Both the position numbers and the translations under genes were made by a program. A DNA stretch of 64,000 bases from an uncultured Clostridia bacterium. Lineage in GTDB: Bacteria > Bacillota > Clostridia > Christensenellales > Borkfalkiaceae. The notes below the pieces were generated by a model. It was not told where the DNA came from. It saw only the letters and a program-made list of their open reading frames with translations, and did no database searches. Below, one piece after another: positions 34,364 through 43,127 of the stretch. Within the stretch, counting starts at the first letter, position 1. The number at the start of each line of letters is the position of its first letter. The DNA lies in assembly GCA_934271255.1 (NCBI GenBank), contig CAKQQS010000003.1, positions 1-64,000 of the forward strand, given 5' to 3'.

Positions 34364-34825
34364 ATGAAATGTATGTATTGCGGATGCGTCGACAGCAAAG
34401 TTATAGATTCAAGAACGAGCGACGACGGAACGACTATAAGAAGGCGTAGGGAATGTTTGTCTTGCGGCAAACGGTTTACGACTTACGAAACGATAGAAAA
34501 CACGCCCGTACTCGTCGTCAAATCGAGCGGAAACAGACAAGCGTTCGATGCGAGCAAAATCAAAGCGGGAATTATCAAATCTTGCGAAAAAAGACCTGTA
34601 TCCATGCAAAAAATCGACAAGTTGGTCGACGACATAACGAAACAAATATACAATTCGCTCGATCAGGAAATCAGCAGCAAGGAAATAGGCGAAATGGTAA
34701 TGGACGGGCTGAAAAAAATAGACGAAGTCGCGTACGTAAGATTCGCGTCCGTATACCGTTCGTTCAAAGATATTTCCACGTTTATGGAAGAACTCGAATC
34801 GATGATGAAAAAGGAAGAAAAATAA
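34364..34825 (+). CDS. nrdR: Transcriptional repressor NrdR
   Basis: A 153-residue repressor of ribonucleotide reductase genes. The N-terminal zinc ribbon has Cys pairs in MKCMYCGCVDSKVIDSR and RRRECLSCGKRFTTYE. The ATP-cone domain follows (PVLVVKSSGNRQAFDASKIKAGIIKSCEKRPV) and ends with VAYVRFASVYRSFKDISTF. It senses ATP/dATP in characterised homologues. No nrd operon is in the window. GGGAGAAAAAAT lies before the ATG. Confidence 0.96.
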   Translation: MKCMYCGCVDSKVIDSRTSDDGTTIRRRRECLSCGKRFTTYETIENTPVLVVKSSGNRQAFDASKIKAGIIKSCEKRPVSMQKIDKLVDDITKQIYNSLDQEISSKEIGEMVMDGLKKIDEVAYVRFASVYRSFKDISTFMEELESMMKKEEK

Positions 34826-34833
34826 CATTTTGC

Positions 34834-34870
34834 AAAAACCGCCTAAAAAATCAAAAAGGGCGGTTTTTTT
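34834..34870 (+). terminator. Terminator after nrdR
   Basis: AAAACCGCC pairs with GGCGGTTTT across an A-rich loop, followed by a T8 run, eight bases after the stop codon. Confidence 0.88.
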
Positions 34871-34882
34871 TGGTGTTTTTTA

Positions 34883-34911
34883 TTGAAATAAAAAGATAAA
34901 TATGGTACAAT
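34883..34911 (+). promoter_or_regulatory. Promoter of the hydCBA operon
   Basis: TTGAAA, 17 bases, TACAAT, 42 bases before hydC. It directly follows the nrdR terminator. A loose Rex-like sequence (34917-34935) overlaps the probable start region but deviates in spacing and bases. Confidence 0.65.
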
Positions 34912-34953
34912 GATTATTGTTGAAAAAATTAAGAACTATCAACGGAGGACGAT

Positions 34954-35448
34954 ATGGCAAAAAATTGCGCGGTACCGTTTAACGGTACGAAAGAACAAAA
35001 AGCCAAACTTGACGAAACGCTCGCCGGTTTAAAAGGAACCAAGGGCGCGTTGATGCCGGCTTTGCAGAAGGCACAGGAAATCTACGGATACCTTCCTATC
35101 GAAGTACAAACCATGATTGCCGAAGGCTTGGGCGTTCCCCTTGCCGAGGTTTACGGCGTTTCCACGTTCTATTCTCAATTTACGTTGACGCCCAAAGGAA
35201 AATATCAAATCGGTATTTGTTTGGGAACGGCTTGCTACGTAAAAGGATCGGGGGACGTTTATAACAAACTTCAAGAATTACTCGGCATATCGGGCGGAGA
35301 AATTACGCCCGACGGGAAATATTCGCTCGACGCGACTCGTTGTATCGGTTGTTGCGGATTAGCGCCCGTTTTGACTGTCAACGGAGAAGTTTACGGTAAA
35401 GTAACCGTCGATTCCGTTAAAGACATACTTGCAATGTACAAGGATTGA
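34954..35448 (+). CDS. hydC: [FeFe]-hydrogenase subunit HydC (NuoE-like)
   Basis: A 164-residue thioredoxin-fold protein of the NuoE/24-kDa family carrying one [2Fe-2S] cluster. Ligands are GICLGTACYVKGS (Cys) and CIGCCGLAPVLTVNGEVYG (Cys). MPALQKAQEIYGYLPIEVQ is the usual N-terminal helix. It is the small electron-transfer subunit of the NAD-linked hydrogenase encoded here with HydB and HydA. CGGAGGACGAT gives a good ribosome-binding site. First gene of the operon. Confidence 0.94.
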   Translation: MAKNCAVPFNGTKEQKAKLDETLAGLKGTKGALMPALQKAQEIYGYLPIEVQTMIAEGLGVPLAEVYGVSTFYSQFTLTPKGKYQIGICLGTACYVKGSGDVYNKLQELLGISGGEITPDGKYSLDATRCIGCCGLAPVLTVNGEVYGKVTVDSVKDILAMYKD

Positions 35449-35456
35449 GGTGAATC

Positions 35457-37337
35457 ATGGATTTGAAAAAACTTAACGAGATACAAAAGAAAACCCTTGC
35501 GACGATGGGCGTCAGAGAAGTAAAAGACGGCGTAAAGCATCATACCGTTCTGGTATGCGGCGGTACGGGTTGTACTTCGGGACACTCTAAGGAGATCTAT
35601 AACGAATTCGCAAAAAAGATAGCGGACGAAAAGATTGACGCGAACGTCATAATGACGGGCTGTTTCGGTCTTTGCGCGTTAGGTCCGGTAGTAATCGTAT
35701 ATCCCGAAGGCGCGTTTTACAGTCAGGTACAACTCGAACACGTCGACGAAATATGCGACAGCCACTTGAAAAACGGCGTAGTCGTCAACAAATATTTGTA
35801 TAAAGAAACCGTAAACGAAGACGGAACTATTAAACCGCTCGGCGAAACGGGCTTTTATAAAAAACAACTCCGTATAGCGTTACATAACTGCGGAAGAATC
35901 GATCCCCAAAACATCGACGAATATATAGCGTTCGACGGATATAAAGCGCTCAACAAAGCGTTGTTTGAAATGACTCCCGACGAAGTTATTCAAACTTTAC
36001 TCGACTCCGGTTTAAGGGGCAGGGGCGGCGCGGGATTCCCGACGGGAAGAAAGTGGCTGTTCACTAAAATGGCTGTCGGCAACGAAAAGTACGTCGCTTG
36101 TAACGCCGACGAGGGCGATCCGGGCGCGTTCATGGACAGATCCATAATGGAAGGCGATCCGCATTCCGTTATAGAAGCGATGGCAATCGCGGGACATACG
36201 ATCGGCGCAAATCAAGGCTACGTCTACATAAGGGCGGAATACCCCGTAGCGGTAGAACGTTTGCAAATCGCTATAAACCAAGCGAGAGAATACGGCTTGC
36301 TCGGTAAAAACATTTTAGGCAGCGGATTCGATTTCGATATAGAAATAAGACTCGGCGCGGGCGCGTTCGTCTGCGGCGAAGAAACGGCTTTGATGACGAG
36401 TATCGAAGGACATAGGGGCGAACCGCGTCCCCGTCCGCCGTTCCCCGCAAACAAAGGTTTGTTCGGAAAACCGACGATGCTTAACAACGTTGAAACCTAC
36501 GCTAACGTTTGTCAGATAATTCTTAACGGCGCGGAATGGTTTGCGTCGATGGGCACGGAAAAATCGAAAGGAACGAAAGTTTTCGCGCTCGGCGGAAAAA
36601 TCAACCATACGGGACTCGTAGAAGTACCTATGGGAACGACTCTTCGCGAAATTATATTTGAAATAGGCGGAGGCATACCCGACGGCAAGAAGTTCAAGGC
36701 GGCTCAGACGGGCGGTCCTTCGGGCGGTTGCATCCCCGCAAGTTTGATCGACACCAAAATCGACTACGATTCCCTTATGGCGATAGGCTCGATGATGGGT
36801 TCGGGCGGACTTATCGTAATGAACGAAGACAACTGTATGGTCGACATCGCCAAGTTCTTCCTTGAATTCACCGTTGACGAATCTTGCGGAAAATGTACCG
36901 CGTGCAGAGTCGGAACGAAGAGATTGCTCGAACTTTTGACGAAAGTAACGGACGGCACGGCTACTATGGAAGACCTCGATAAGATGGAATCGCTTTGCTA
37001 TTACATCAAAGAGAACTCGCTTTGCGGTTTAGGACAAACAGCGCCCAACCCCGTACTTTCCACGATGAGATATTTCAAAGACGAATACATCGCGCACGTT
37101 AAGGACAAGAAATGTCCCGCGGGCGTATGTAAGAAACTTTTGAACTTCAACATCGATAAAGATAAATGTATCGGTTGCGGACTTTGCGCAAGAAACTGTC
37201 CGGTAGGGGCTATTGCGAAGACCGATTATATTGCAGAAGGACACAAACTCCCGTCGCTTGCAATTGACCACGCTAAGTGCATAAAGTGCGGAGTATGTAT
37301 GAACAACTGTAAATTCCATGCAATCAGCAAAGGTTAA
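35457..37337 (+). CDS. hydB: [FeFe]-hydrogenase subunit HydB (NuoF-like, NADH and FMN binding)
   Basis: A 626-residue flavoprotein that exchanges electrons with NAD(H). The N-terminal ~110 residues are a thioredoxin-like [2Fe-2S] domain (LVCGGTGCTSGHS...GCFGLCALGPV). The NuoF core has the FMN/NADH motifs LRGRGGAGFPTGRKW and GEETALMTSIEGHRGEPRPR, and the [4Fe-4S] motif ESCGKCTACRVGTKRL. The C-terminus adds a 2[4Fe-4S] ferredoxin domain (CIGCGLCARNCPVGAI, CIKCGVCMNNCKFHAI). This architecture is typical of electron-bifurcating HydB/HndC. It follows hydC by eight bases. Confidence 0.95.
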   Translation: MDLKKLNEIQKKTLATMGVREVKDGVKHHTVLVCGGTGCTSGHSKEIYNEFAKKIADEKIDANVIMTGCFGLCALGPVVIVYPEGAFYSQVQLEHVDEICDSHLKNGVVVNKYLYKETVNEDGTIKPLGETGFYKKQLRIALHNCGRIDPQNIDEYIAFDGYKALNKALFEMTPDEVIQTLLDSGLRGRGGAGFPTGRKWLFTKMAVGNEKYVACNADEGDPGAFMDRSIMEGDPHSVIEAMAIAGHTIGANQGYVYIRAEYPVAVERLQIAINQAREYGLLGKNILGSGFDFDIEIRLGAGAFVCGEETALMTSIEGHRGEPRPRPPFPANKGLFGKPTMLNNVETYANVCQIILNGAEWFASMGTEKSKGTKVFALGGKINHTGLVEVPMGTTLREIIFEIGGGIPDGKKFKAAQTGGPSGGCIPASLIDTKIDYDSLMAIGSMMGSGGLIVMNEDNCMVDIAKFFLEFTVDESCGKCTACRVGTKRLLELLTKVTDGTATMEDLDKMESLCYYIKENSLCGLGQTAPNPVLSTMRYFKDEYIAHVKDKKCPAGVCKKLLNFNIDKDKCIGCGLCARNCPVGAIAKTDYIAEGHKLPSLAIDHAKCIKCGVCMNNCKFHAISKG

Positions 37338-37351
37338 TAAGGAGAACTAAA

Positions 37352-39094
37352 ATGGTAAATCTTAAAATAAATAATATTCCCGTAAGCGTCCCCGAAGGAA
37401 CGACGATTCTCGAAGCGGCAAGAACGATCGGTATAAGAATACCCACGTTGTGCTATTTGAAAGAAATCAACGCGATCGGCGCGTGCAGAGTCTGCGTCGT
37501 AGAAGTAAAGGGCGCAAGATCCATGGTAACCGCTTGCGTATATCCCGTATCCGAAGGCATGGAAGTCATCACCAACTCCGAAAAAGTTAAAAAGGCAAGA
37601 AAAACCACTTTGGAATTATTGCTTTCCACACATAAACAAGACTGCTTGTCGTGTTCCAGAAACTTGAAATGCGAACTTCAAGAACTTTCAAAAGAATACG
37701 GTTGCGATTCGCACGCGTTCGACGGCGAAAAAGTAGCGTACGACAAAGACGTATCTACGCCTTATCTCGTCCGCGACGACGAAAAATGTATTCTTTGCAG
37801 ACGTTGCGTCGCAACTTGCGCCAAAGTTCAGGAAACGGGCGTTATCGGCGTCAATAATCGCGGATTCAACTCGCACGTTGCGTGCGCGTTCGATACGGAT
37901 TTGACGGAATCCCCGTGCGTTGCTTGCGGTCAATGTATCAATGTTTGCCCGACGGGCGCGCTTCACGAAGTCGAAGAAATCGACAACGTTAAAAACGCGC
38001 TTGCAGATCCCGAAAAGGTCGTAATCGTCGCTGCGGCACCCGCCGTAAGAGCGGCGCTCGGCGAAGAGTTCGGCATGCCTATCGGAACGAACGTAGAAGG
38101 TCAGATGATTACCGCTTTAAGAGCGCTCGGATTCGATAAGGTGTTCGACGTAAACTTCGGCGCGGATATGACCATTATGGAAGAAGCGACGGAATTGATT
38201 CAAAGAATGACGAGCGGCGGAACTCTCCCCATGATAACGAGTTGTTCGCCGGGTTGGGTAAGATATTTAGAGTATTATTACCCCGAATGTATTCCTAATT
38301 TAAGCACTTGCAAATCTCCGCAACAAATGACGGGCGCTTTGGTAAAGACTTATTACGCGGACAAAGCGGGTATCGATCCCAAAAATATTTATATGGTATC
38401 GGTAATGCCGTGCGTCGCTAAAAAAACGGAAAAGTTACGTCCTCATACGGACGCGGCGGGCGTTCCCGATATAGACGCCGTTTTAACCACGAGAGAACTC
38501 GCTAAAATGATAAAAGAAAGCGGACTTATATTCCCCGAACTTAAAGGCGGCGAATACGACAATCCGATGGGCGAATTCACGGGCGCGGGCGTAATATTCG
38601 GCGTAACGGGCGGCGTTATGGAAGCGGCTTTGAGAAGCGCGGTATATATGCTTACGGGCAAAAATCCCGAAGATCCCAACTTTAACTCTGTGCGCGGTAT
38701 GGACGGAATCAAAGAAGCGACGTTCGACGTTGCGGGCAAGACCGTAAGAGTAGCGGTTGCAAGCGGACTTACCAACGCTAAAAAGATTTGCGAAGATATT
38801 AAAAACGGCGTATCTAAATACGACTTTATCGAAATCATGTGTTGTCCGGGCGGTTGTATAAACGGCGGCGGTCAACCCATCATTCCCGAATACATCAAGA
38901 GAGACGTCGACTATAAGACGTTGAGAGCAAACGCTTTATACAGCGAAGACGAAAAGAGAACGATAAGATACAGCCACGAAAATCCCGCAGTTAAAGATTG
39001 CTACGACAACTATCTCGGAAGCGTAGGCGCGGAAAAAGCGCATCACATTCTTCATACGCAATACTTCAAGAGAAAGAAATATCCCAACTCTTGA
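37352..39094 (+). CDS. hydA: [FeFe]-hydrogenase catalytic subunit HydA, group A type
   Basis: A 580-residue H2-evolving/oxidising subunit. The order is N-terminal [2Fe-2S] (LCYLKEINAIGACRVC), His-Cys [4Fe-4S] (HKQDCLSCSRNLKC), 2[4Fe-4S] (CILCRRCVATCAKVQ, CVACGQCINVCPTGAL), then the H-cluster domain. H-cluster motifs: L1 ITSCSPGW near 295-302, L2 MPCVAKKTE near 351-359, L3 MCCPGGCINGGGQ near 496-508. L1 has Ser where the textbook motif TSCCPxW has a second Cys. With HydB and HydC it should form a soluble trimer coupling NADH and ferredoxin oxidation to H2 production. Maturases HydEFG are not in the window. Confidence 0.95.
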   Translation: MVNLKINNIPVSVPEGTTILEAARTIGIRIPTLCYLKEINAIGACRVCVVEVKGARSMVTACVYPVSEGMEVITNSEKVKKARKTTLELLLSTHKQDCLSCSRNLKCELQELSKEYGCDSHAFDGEKVAYDKDVSTPYLVRDDEKCILCRRCVATCAKVQETGVIGVNNRGFNSHVACAFDTDLTESPCVACGQCINVCPTGALHEVEEIDNVKNALADPEKVVIVAAAPAVRAALGEEFGMPIGTNVEGQMITALRALGFDKVFDVNFGADMTIMEEATELIQRMTSGGTLPMITSCSPGWVRYLEYYYPECIPNLSTCKSPQQMTGALVKTYYADKAGIDPKNIYMVSVMPCVAKKTEKLRPHTDAAGVPDIDAVLTTRELAKMIKESGLIFPELKGGEYDNPMGEFTGAGVIFGVTGGVMEAALRSAVYMLTGKNPEDPNFNSVRGMDGIKEATFDVAGKTVRVAVASGLTNAKKICEDIKNGVSKYDFIEIMCCPGGCINGGGQPIIPEYIKRDVDYKTLRANALYSEDEKRTIRYSHENPAVKDCYDNYLGSVGAEKAHHILHTQYFKRKKYPNS

Positions 39095-39114
39095 TTAGCA
39101 GACTAAAAATTATC

Positions 39115-39158
39115 GGCGAGGCAATAAAAACTGAAAAATTGCCTCGCCCGCTTTTTAA
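39115..39158 (+). terminator. Terminator of hydCBA
   Basis: GGCGAGGCAAT and ATTGCCTCGCC form an 11-bp perfect stem with a 12-base loop, followed by CGCTTTTTAAAT. Located 20 bases after hydA. Confidence 0.85.
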
Positions 39159-39167
39159 ATTACAGAT

Positions 39168-39455
39168 ATGAAAATAAACGCTAAATATACTTGTTACGAA
39201 ATAATAGGGGCGACTCCGCTCGACGACGACGAAAGTATGACGATGTGCTTTTTGCAAAACGGCAAACTTTTGTATACGCATAAGTTCGGGACGAACGAAC
39301 ATAACAGAGCGTATTTTTACGACGTGGTCGGCAATAAGGTAAACGTTTACGAGAACGTTTTGTCGCAACCGTGCAACGTTTTTATTTACGACGACGAGTA
39401 TATTACATCCGTTGTGAACGGCGTTACGATGCGTTTTAAGAAGATAGGAGAATGA
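39168..39455 (+). CDS. Hypothetical protein, 95 residues
   Basis: I do not recognise a family. The protein is short and probably cytoplasmic, with alternating beta-like segments (MKINAKYTCYEIIGATPLDD, KLLYTHKFGTNEHNRAYFYD) and three Cys. There is no signal peptide or membrane segment. The start lacks a strong ribosome-binding site. Its stop lies four bases before the DUF1846 gene, so the two are probably one operon. The frame fills the space exactly and codon use resembles the neighbours, which supports it being real. Confidence 0.6.
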   Translation: MKINAKYTCYEIIGATPLDDDESMTMCFLQNGKLLYTHKFGTNEHNRAYFYDVVGNKVNVYENVLSQPCNVFIYDDEYITSVVNGVTMRFKKIGE

Positions 39456-39459
39456 ACGA

Positions 39460-40950
39460 ATGAACAAGATAGGATTCGATAACGATAAATATTTAAAGTT
39501 ACAATCTGAAAAAATTAAAGAACGTATAGCAATGCTTGGCGGAAAACTGTACCTTGAATTCGGCGGAAAATTATTCGACGATAACCACGCGTCGAGAGTG
39601 TTGCCGGGATTTTTACCCGACAGCAAACTCAGAATGTTACTCGAATTGAAAGATCAGGCGGAAATAATCATTGCGATAAACGCCAACGACATAGAAAAGA
39701 ATAAGATAAGGGGAGATTTAGGCATCACCTACGACCTTGATACGTTAAGACTTATCGACATATTCAAGGGGCTGGGGTTATACGTCGGGAGCGTCGTTTT
39801 GACGATGTTTGCGTCGCAACCCGCGGCGATTGCTTTTCAGCAGCGACTTGAAAAAGTCGGAATACCGGTATACCGTCATTACGCGATAGACGGGTATCCT
39901 TCAAACATAAACAAAATCGTTTCGGACGAAGGTTACGGTAAAAACGAATACATACCGACTTCGAGATCGCTCGTAGTCGTAACCGCGCCTGGACCGGGAA
40001 GCGGGAAAATGGCTACCTGCCTATCACAACTTTACCACGACTATAAACGGGGCATTAAAGCGGGTTACGCAAAGTTTGAAACGTTCCCCGTATGGAACTT
40101 ACCGCTCAAACACCCCGTAAACTTAGCGTACGAGTCGGCAACCGCCGATTTGAACGACATAAATATGATAGACTCTTTCCATTTGGAAGCGTACGGCGAA
40201 AAGACGGTCAACTATAACCGCGACATAGAGATTTTCCCCGTACTGAACGCAATGCTCACCAAAATTATGGGCGTATCGCCTTACAAATCGCCTACGGATA
40301 TGGGCGTAAACATGGCGGGGTATTGCATTTGCGACGACGAAGTTTGCAGAGCCGCTTCGCGTCAGGAAATGATACGAAGGTATCTTGACGCTGCCGTAGA
40401 AGTCAAAAAAGGCGAACTCCCGTTGTCCGTTTTATCCAAACACGACATTTTGCTGCAAGACGCCGGCATAACGCTTGCCGAAAGACCGATAATTCAGAAA
40501 TCGCTCGACAAGGCGGCGGCGACGGGCGGTCCTGCCGTTGCGATAGAACTTAACGACGGCAGAATAATCACGGGTAAAACGAGCATACTTTTGGGCGCGA
40601 GCGCGGCGGCGGTGTTAAACGCGTTAAAGGTTTTGGCGAATATCGACGACGACGAACGAATAATCGCTCCCGAAATAATCAAACCTATCGAAGACCTTAA
40701 AATCAACCATTTCGGCAGCCATAATCCAAGACTTCACATAGAAGAAATGCTGATTGCGTTGTCCGTAAGTTCCGCAACGAGCGAAAACGCGAAAAAGGCG
40801 ATAGACAAACTCGGCGACCTTCAACACGCGCAAGCGCACTCGACGGTAATTCTCGCTAGCGGCGACAGGAATACCTTTAAAAAATTAGGTATTAACGTAA
40901 CGAGCGAAGCGGTTTACCAGGTAAAAAAATTATATCACGGCGGACATTGA
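39460..40950 (+). CDS. DUF1846 family protein
   Basis: A 496-residue protein of the DUF1846 family. MNKIGFDNDKYLKLQSEKIKERI and LGGKLYLEFGGKLFDDNHASRVLPGF are the hallmark start. A glycine-rich, nucleotide-binding-like segment VVVTAPGPGSGKMATCLSQL occurs near residue 170, and the C-terminal part includes FGSHNPRLHIEEMLIALSVS. The length equals the family norm. No biochemical activity is established to my knowledge; the PGPGSGK segment suggests phosphate binding. It ends one base before the dUTPase gene. Confidence 0.9.
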   Translation: MNKIGFDNDKYLKLQSEKIKERIAMLGGKLYLEFGGKLFDDNHASRVLPGFLPDSKLRMLLELKDQAEIIIAINANDIEKNKIRGDLGITYDLDTLRLIDIFKGLGLYVGSVVLTMFASQPAAIAFQQRLEKVGIPVYRHYAIDGYPSNINKIVSDEGYGKNEYIPTSRSLVVVTAPGPGSGKMATCLSQLYHDYKRGIKAGYAKFETFPVWNLPLKHPVNLAYESATADLNDINMIDSFHLEAYGEKTVNYNRDIEIFPVLNAMLTKIMGVSPYKSPTDMGVNMAGYCICDDEVCRAASRQEMIRRYLDAAVEVKKGELPLSVLSKHDILLQDAGITLAERPIIQKSLDKAAATGGPAVAIELNDGRIITGKTSILLGASAAAVLNALKVLANIDDDERIIAPEIIKPIEDLKINHFGSHNPRLHIEEMLIALSVSSATSENAKKAIDKLGDLQHAQAHSTVILASGDRNTFKKLGINVTSEAVYQVKKLYHGGH

Positions 40951-40951
40951 T

Positions 40952-41461
40952 ATGAAAAGAATCGCTATTTTTGAAAAAGTAAGTTTCGAGCAGTTTAAAA
41001 CCGCGTTCGACGGCGTAGACGAAAAAATCGTAAAAGATATTTACGACGACGTCGTTTTGCCCAAGCGCGCGACTTTTGGGAGCGCGGGGTATGACTTTTT
41101 TGCGCCGTACGACGTAACGCTCAACAAAAACGAAACGGTTAAAATCCCTACGGGCGTAAGAGTTAAAATCGAAAACGGCTGGTTTTTGGCGATTTATCCC
41201 AGATCGGGACTAGGCTTTAAATACCGCTTGCAACTCGACAATACGGTGGGAATTATCGACTCGGACTATTATTATTCGGATAACGAAGGGCATATTTTCG
41301 TCAAGATGACCAACGACTCGAAAATCGACAAAACGCTGACGGTTAAAAAAGGCGAAGGCATTTGTCAGGGTATATTTACCGAGTTCGGCGTTACTTACGA
41401 CGATGACGTTACGGTAATCAGAAACGGCGGTTTCGGCAGCACGGATACGAAAAGAAACTAA
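40952..41461 (+). CDS. dut: dUTPase-like deoxynucleotide hydrolase
   Basis: A 169-residue trimeric-type dUTPase. Motif I AGYDFFAPYDVTL, motif II PRSGLGFKY, motif III LDNTVGIIDSDYYYSDNEGH and the C-terminal motif V-like GGFGSTD can be seen. It removes dUTP and supplies dUMP. The ~25-residue N-terminal extension (KVSFEQFKTAFDGVDEKIVK) is longer than in E. coli Dut. It follows DUF1846 after one base; a strong promoter for another transcript starts just after its stop. Confidence 0.88.
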   Translation: MKRIAIFEKVSFEQFKTAFDGVDEKIVKDIYDDVVLPKRATFGSAGYDFFAPYDVTLNKNETVKIPTGVRVKIENGWFLAIYPRSGLGFKYRLQLDNTVGIIDSDYYYSDNEGHIFVKMTNDSKIDKTLTVKKGEGICQGIFTEFGVTYDDDVTVIRNGGFGSTDTKRN

Positions 41462-41468
41462 AAAACTC

Positions 41469-41497
41469 TTGACATCGATTTTTTAAAAGCATATAAT
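41469..41497 (+). promoter_or_regulatory. Consensus sigma-A promoter between dut and mnmE
   Basis: TTGACA, exactly 17 bases, TATAAT: a full consensus promoter eight bases after the dut stop. The next gene is ~260 bases away and a terminator-like hairpin intervenes, so the promoter probably drives a small RNA or a structured leader. Confidence 0.85.
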
Positions 41498-41503
41498 AAA
41501 TTG

Positions 41504-41615
41504 AAGGTTGACGGTTCCGTTAACCCGAAAATCACTTTTTTAAGCATAATTTTGCTCACACTGCGTTTTTTCTTATAGTTGGGCGGTCGGGTAACTCCCG
41601 GCCGTTCTCCCTTTT
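41504..41615 (+). ncRNA. Candidate small RNA or attenuated leader upstream of mnmE
   Basis: The transcript expected from the consensus promoter begins with a hairpin (GGTTGACGG...CCGTTAACC, 41507-41526) and ends with the stem CGGTCGGG-TAACT-CCCGGCCG (41584-41604) followed by TTCTCCCTTTT. No open frame with a ribosome-binding site lies inside. I do not recognise it as 6S RNA, SRP RNA, tmRNA, RNase P RNA or a common riboswitch. Boundaries are inferred. Confidence 0.5.
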
Positions 41616-41663
41616 ATAAGTAAAGTTACAGTCTTTTTAAAAAATGTAATATAATATTATGAC

Positions 41664-41697
41664 AAATAACGCAAAAACCTTGCGTTATTTTTATTTT
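41664..41697 (+). terminator. Second intrinsic terminator before mnmE
   Basis: AAATAACGCAA and TTGCGTTATTT form an 11-bp perfect stem with loop AAACC, followed by TTATTTT. It sits 59 bases before mnmE and could back up the upstream small-RNA terminator or attenuate read-through into mnmE. A TATAAT at 41706-41711, just downstream, may belong to an mnmE promoter with a poor -35. Confidence 0.75.
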
Positions 41698-41755
41698 AGT
41701 GGTATTATAATATAAATAATAGTTATAAGAGCATCGATTAAAAGGTAATAGTAAA

Positions 41756-43105
41756 ATGTTGGAAGATAATATAGCGGCAATATCCACCGCGGCGGGCGCG
41801 GCAGGTTGCGCGATAATAAGAATAAGCGGAAAGGATCCTTTCGGCGTCGTCGATAAAATGTTCACGGCAAATTGCAAAAAAAAGACTTGCGATTTCGAGC
41901 CGTATAAATTATACGTCGGCGAGATTGACGCGGGGGCGTTTAAAGATTACGGAATGTGCGTAATTTTCAAAGCGCCCAGAAGTTATACGGGCGAAAACAT
42001 GGCGGAGTTTCATACTCACGGCGGCGTGGCGATAGTAAGGGGCATTTTAGACAAAATACTTACGCTTGGGGTACGCCTTGCCGAACGCGGCGAGTTCACT
42101 AAAAGAGCGTTTTTAAACGGCAAATTGTCATTGTCGTCCGCCGAAGGTCTTATCGATATGATAGACAGTCAAACGGAAGCGGAAGTCAGAGCGGGGTATT
42201 ATCTTTACAGAGAAAACCTGAAAAAGAAAATCGAAGACACGCAGGAGATATTGACGGACGCGCTTGCGGAGATAAACGCGAGCATAGATTTTCCAGAAGA
42301 AGATTTGGAGTTTGAAGCGTTGCCCGAAATAAAATCGAGATTAAACAAGGCGATTGCGGACACCGAAAGCCTGATTGCGACGTATAAAACGGGCAGAAAA
42401 ATCAAAAACGGCGTCAAAGTCGCGATAGTCGGCAAGCCGAACACGGGCAAATCGTCTTTGCTCAACGCGTTGCTCGGCGAAGACAAAGCGATAGTCAGCG
42501 CAATCGAAGGGACAACGAGAGACGTCGTCGAAGGAAGTATTCAGATAAACGGAATATCTTTCGATTTTTGCGATACGGCGGGAATAAGGGAAAGCGACGA
42601 TACTATCGAAAAGTTGGGAATAGAGAGAGCGAAAAAGATTTTGAATTCGTCCGACTTGGCGGTGTTCGTGCTTGATTCGTCGAGAGCGCTTGACGACTAC
42701 GACAAGGAAATCGCCGAAACGGTCAAGGACAAGGAGAAAATAGTCGTTTATAACAAAATAGATATAGAAAAGGGAAATACGGTCAGCGTAAGCGCAGACG
42801 TAAAGGTTTCATCCAAAACGGGCGAAGGGTTGGAAGAACTGAAATCGATGTTGTATGAAAAAGCGATAGGCGGCGGTTTTGACGCGTCTGCGGACTATAT
42901 CACGGAAAAAAGACATTACGAAGCGTTGTTGAAAGCCCTTAACAACCTTAAAAAAGCGGTTGAAGGGATAGACGCGGGCAACTCGCTCGATTTAGTGTCC
43001 GTCGACATTACGTCGGCGTGGACGGATTTAGGCGACATATCGGGAAAAACGAGTAGCGAAGAAATCGTAAACGAGATTTTCGCAAAGTTTTGCGTAGGAA
43101 AATAA
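41756..43105 (+). CDS. mnmE: tRNA modification GTPase MnmE
   Basis: A 449-residue potassium-activated GTPase that, with MnmG, makes the cmnm5/nm5 modification of U34 in tRNAs. The N-terminal folate-binding domain starts IAAISTAAGAAGCAIIRISG. The inserted G domain includes VAIVGKPNTGKSSLLNALLG (P-loop), EGTTRDVVEG (G2), DTAGIR (G3) and YNKIDI (G4). The C-terminal motif ends in FCVGK, with the catalytic Cys of the FC[I/V]GK signature. MnmG is not nearby in the window. Confidence 0.97.
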   Translation: MLEDNIAAISTAAGAAGCAIIRISGKDPFGVVDKMFTANCKKKTCDFEPYKLYVGEIDAGAFKDYGMCVIFKAPRSYTGENMAEFHTHGGVAIVRGILDKILTLGVRLAERGEFTKRAFLNGKLSLSSAEGLIDMIDSQTEAEVRAGYYLYRENLKKKIEDTQEILTDALAEINASIDFPEEDLEFEALPEIKSRLNKAIADTESLIATYKTGRKIKNGVKVAIVGKPNTGKSSLLNALLGEDKAIVSAIEGTTRDVVEGSIQINGISFDFCDTAGIRESDDTIEKLGIERAKKILNSSDLAVFVLDSSRALDDYDKEIAETVKDKEKIVVYNKIDIEKGNTVSVSADVKVSSKTGEGLEELKSMLYEKAIGGGFDASADYITEKRHYEALLKALNNLKKAVEGIDAGNSLDLVSVDITSAWTDLGDISGKTSSEEIVNEIFAKFCVGK

Positions 43106-43127
43106 AAAGAATAACGAAAGGTGAATT

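Noticed and set aside
34917..34935. Rex operator before hydCBA
   Set aside because: TTGTTGA-N5-TTAAGAA has the wrong spacing and several mismatches to TTGTTAA-N4-TTAACAA; too weak to annotate.
41641..41660. Third copy of the TGTAATATAAT operator upstream of mnmE
   Set aside because: It has the left half-site and TATAAT but not the ATTACA half-site, so it is probably just an AT-rich -10-like sequence.
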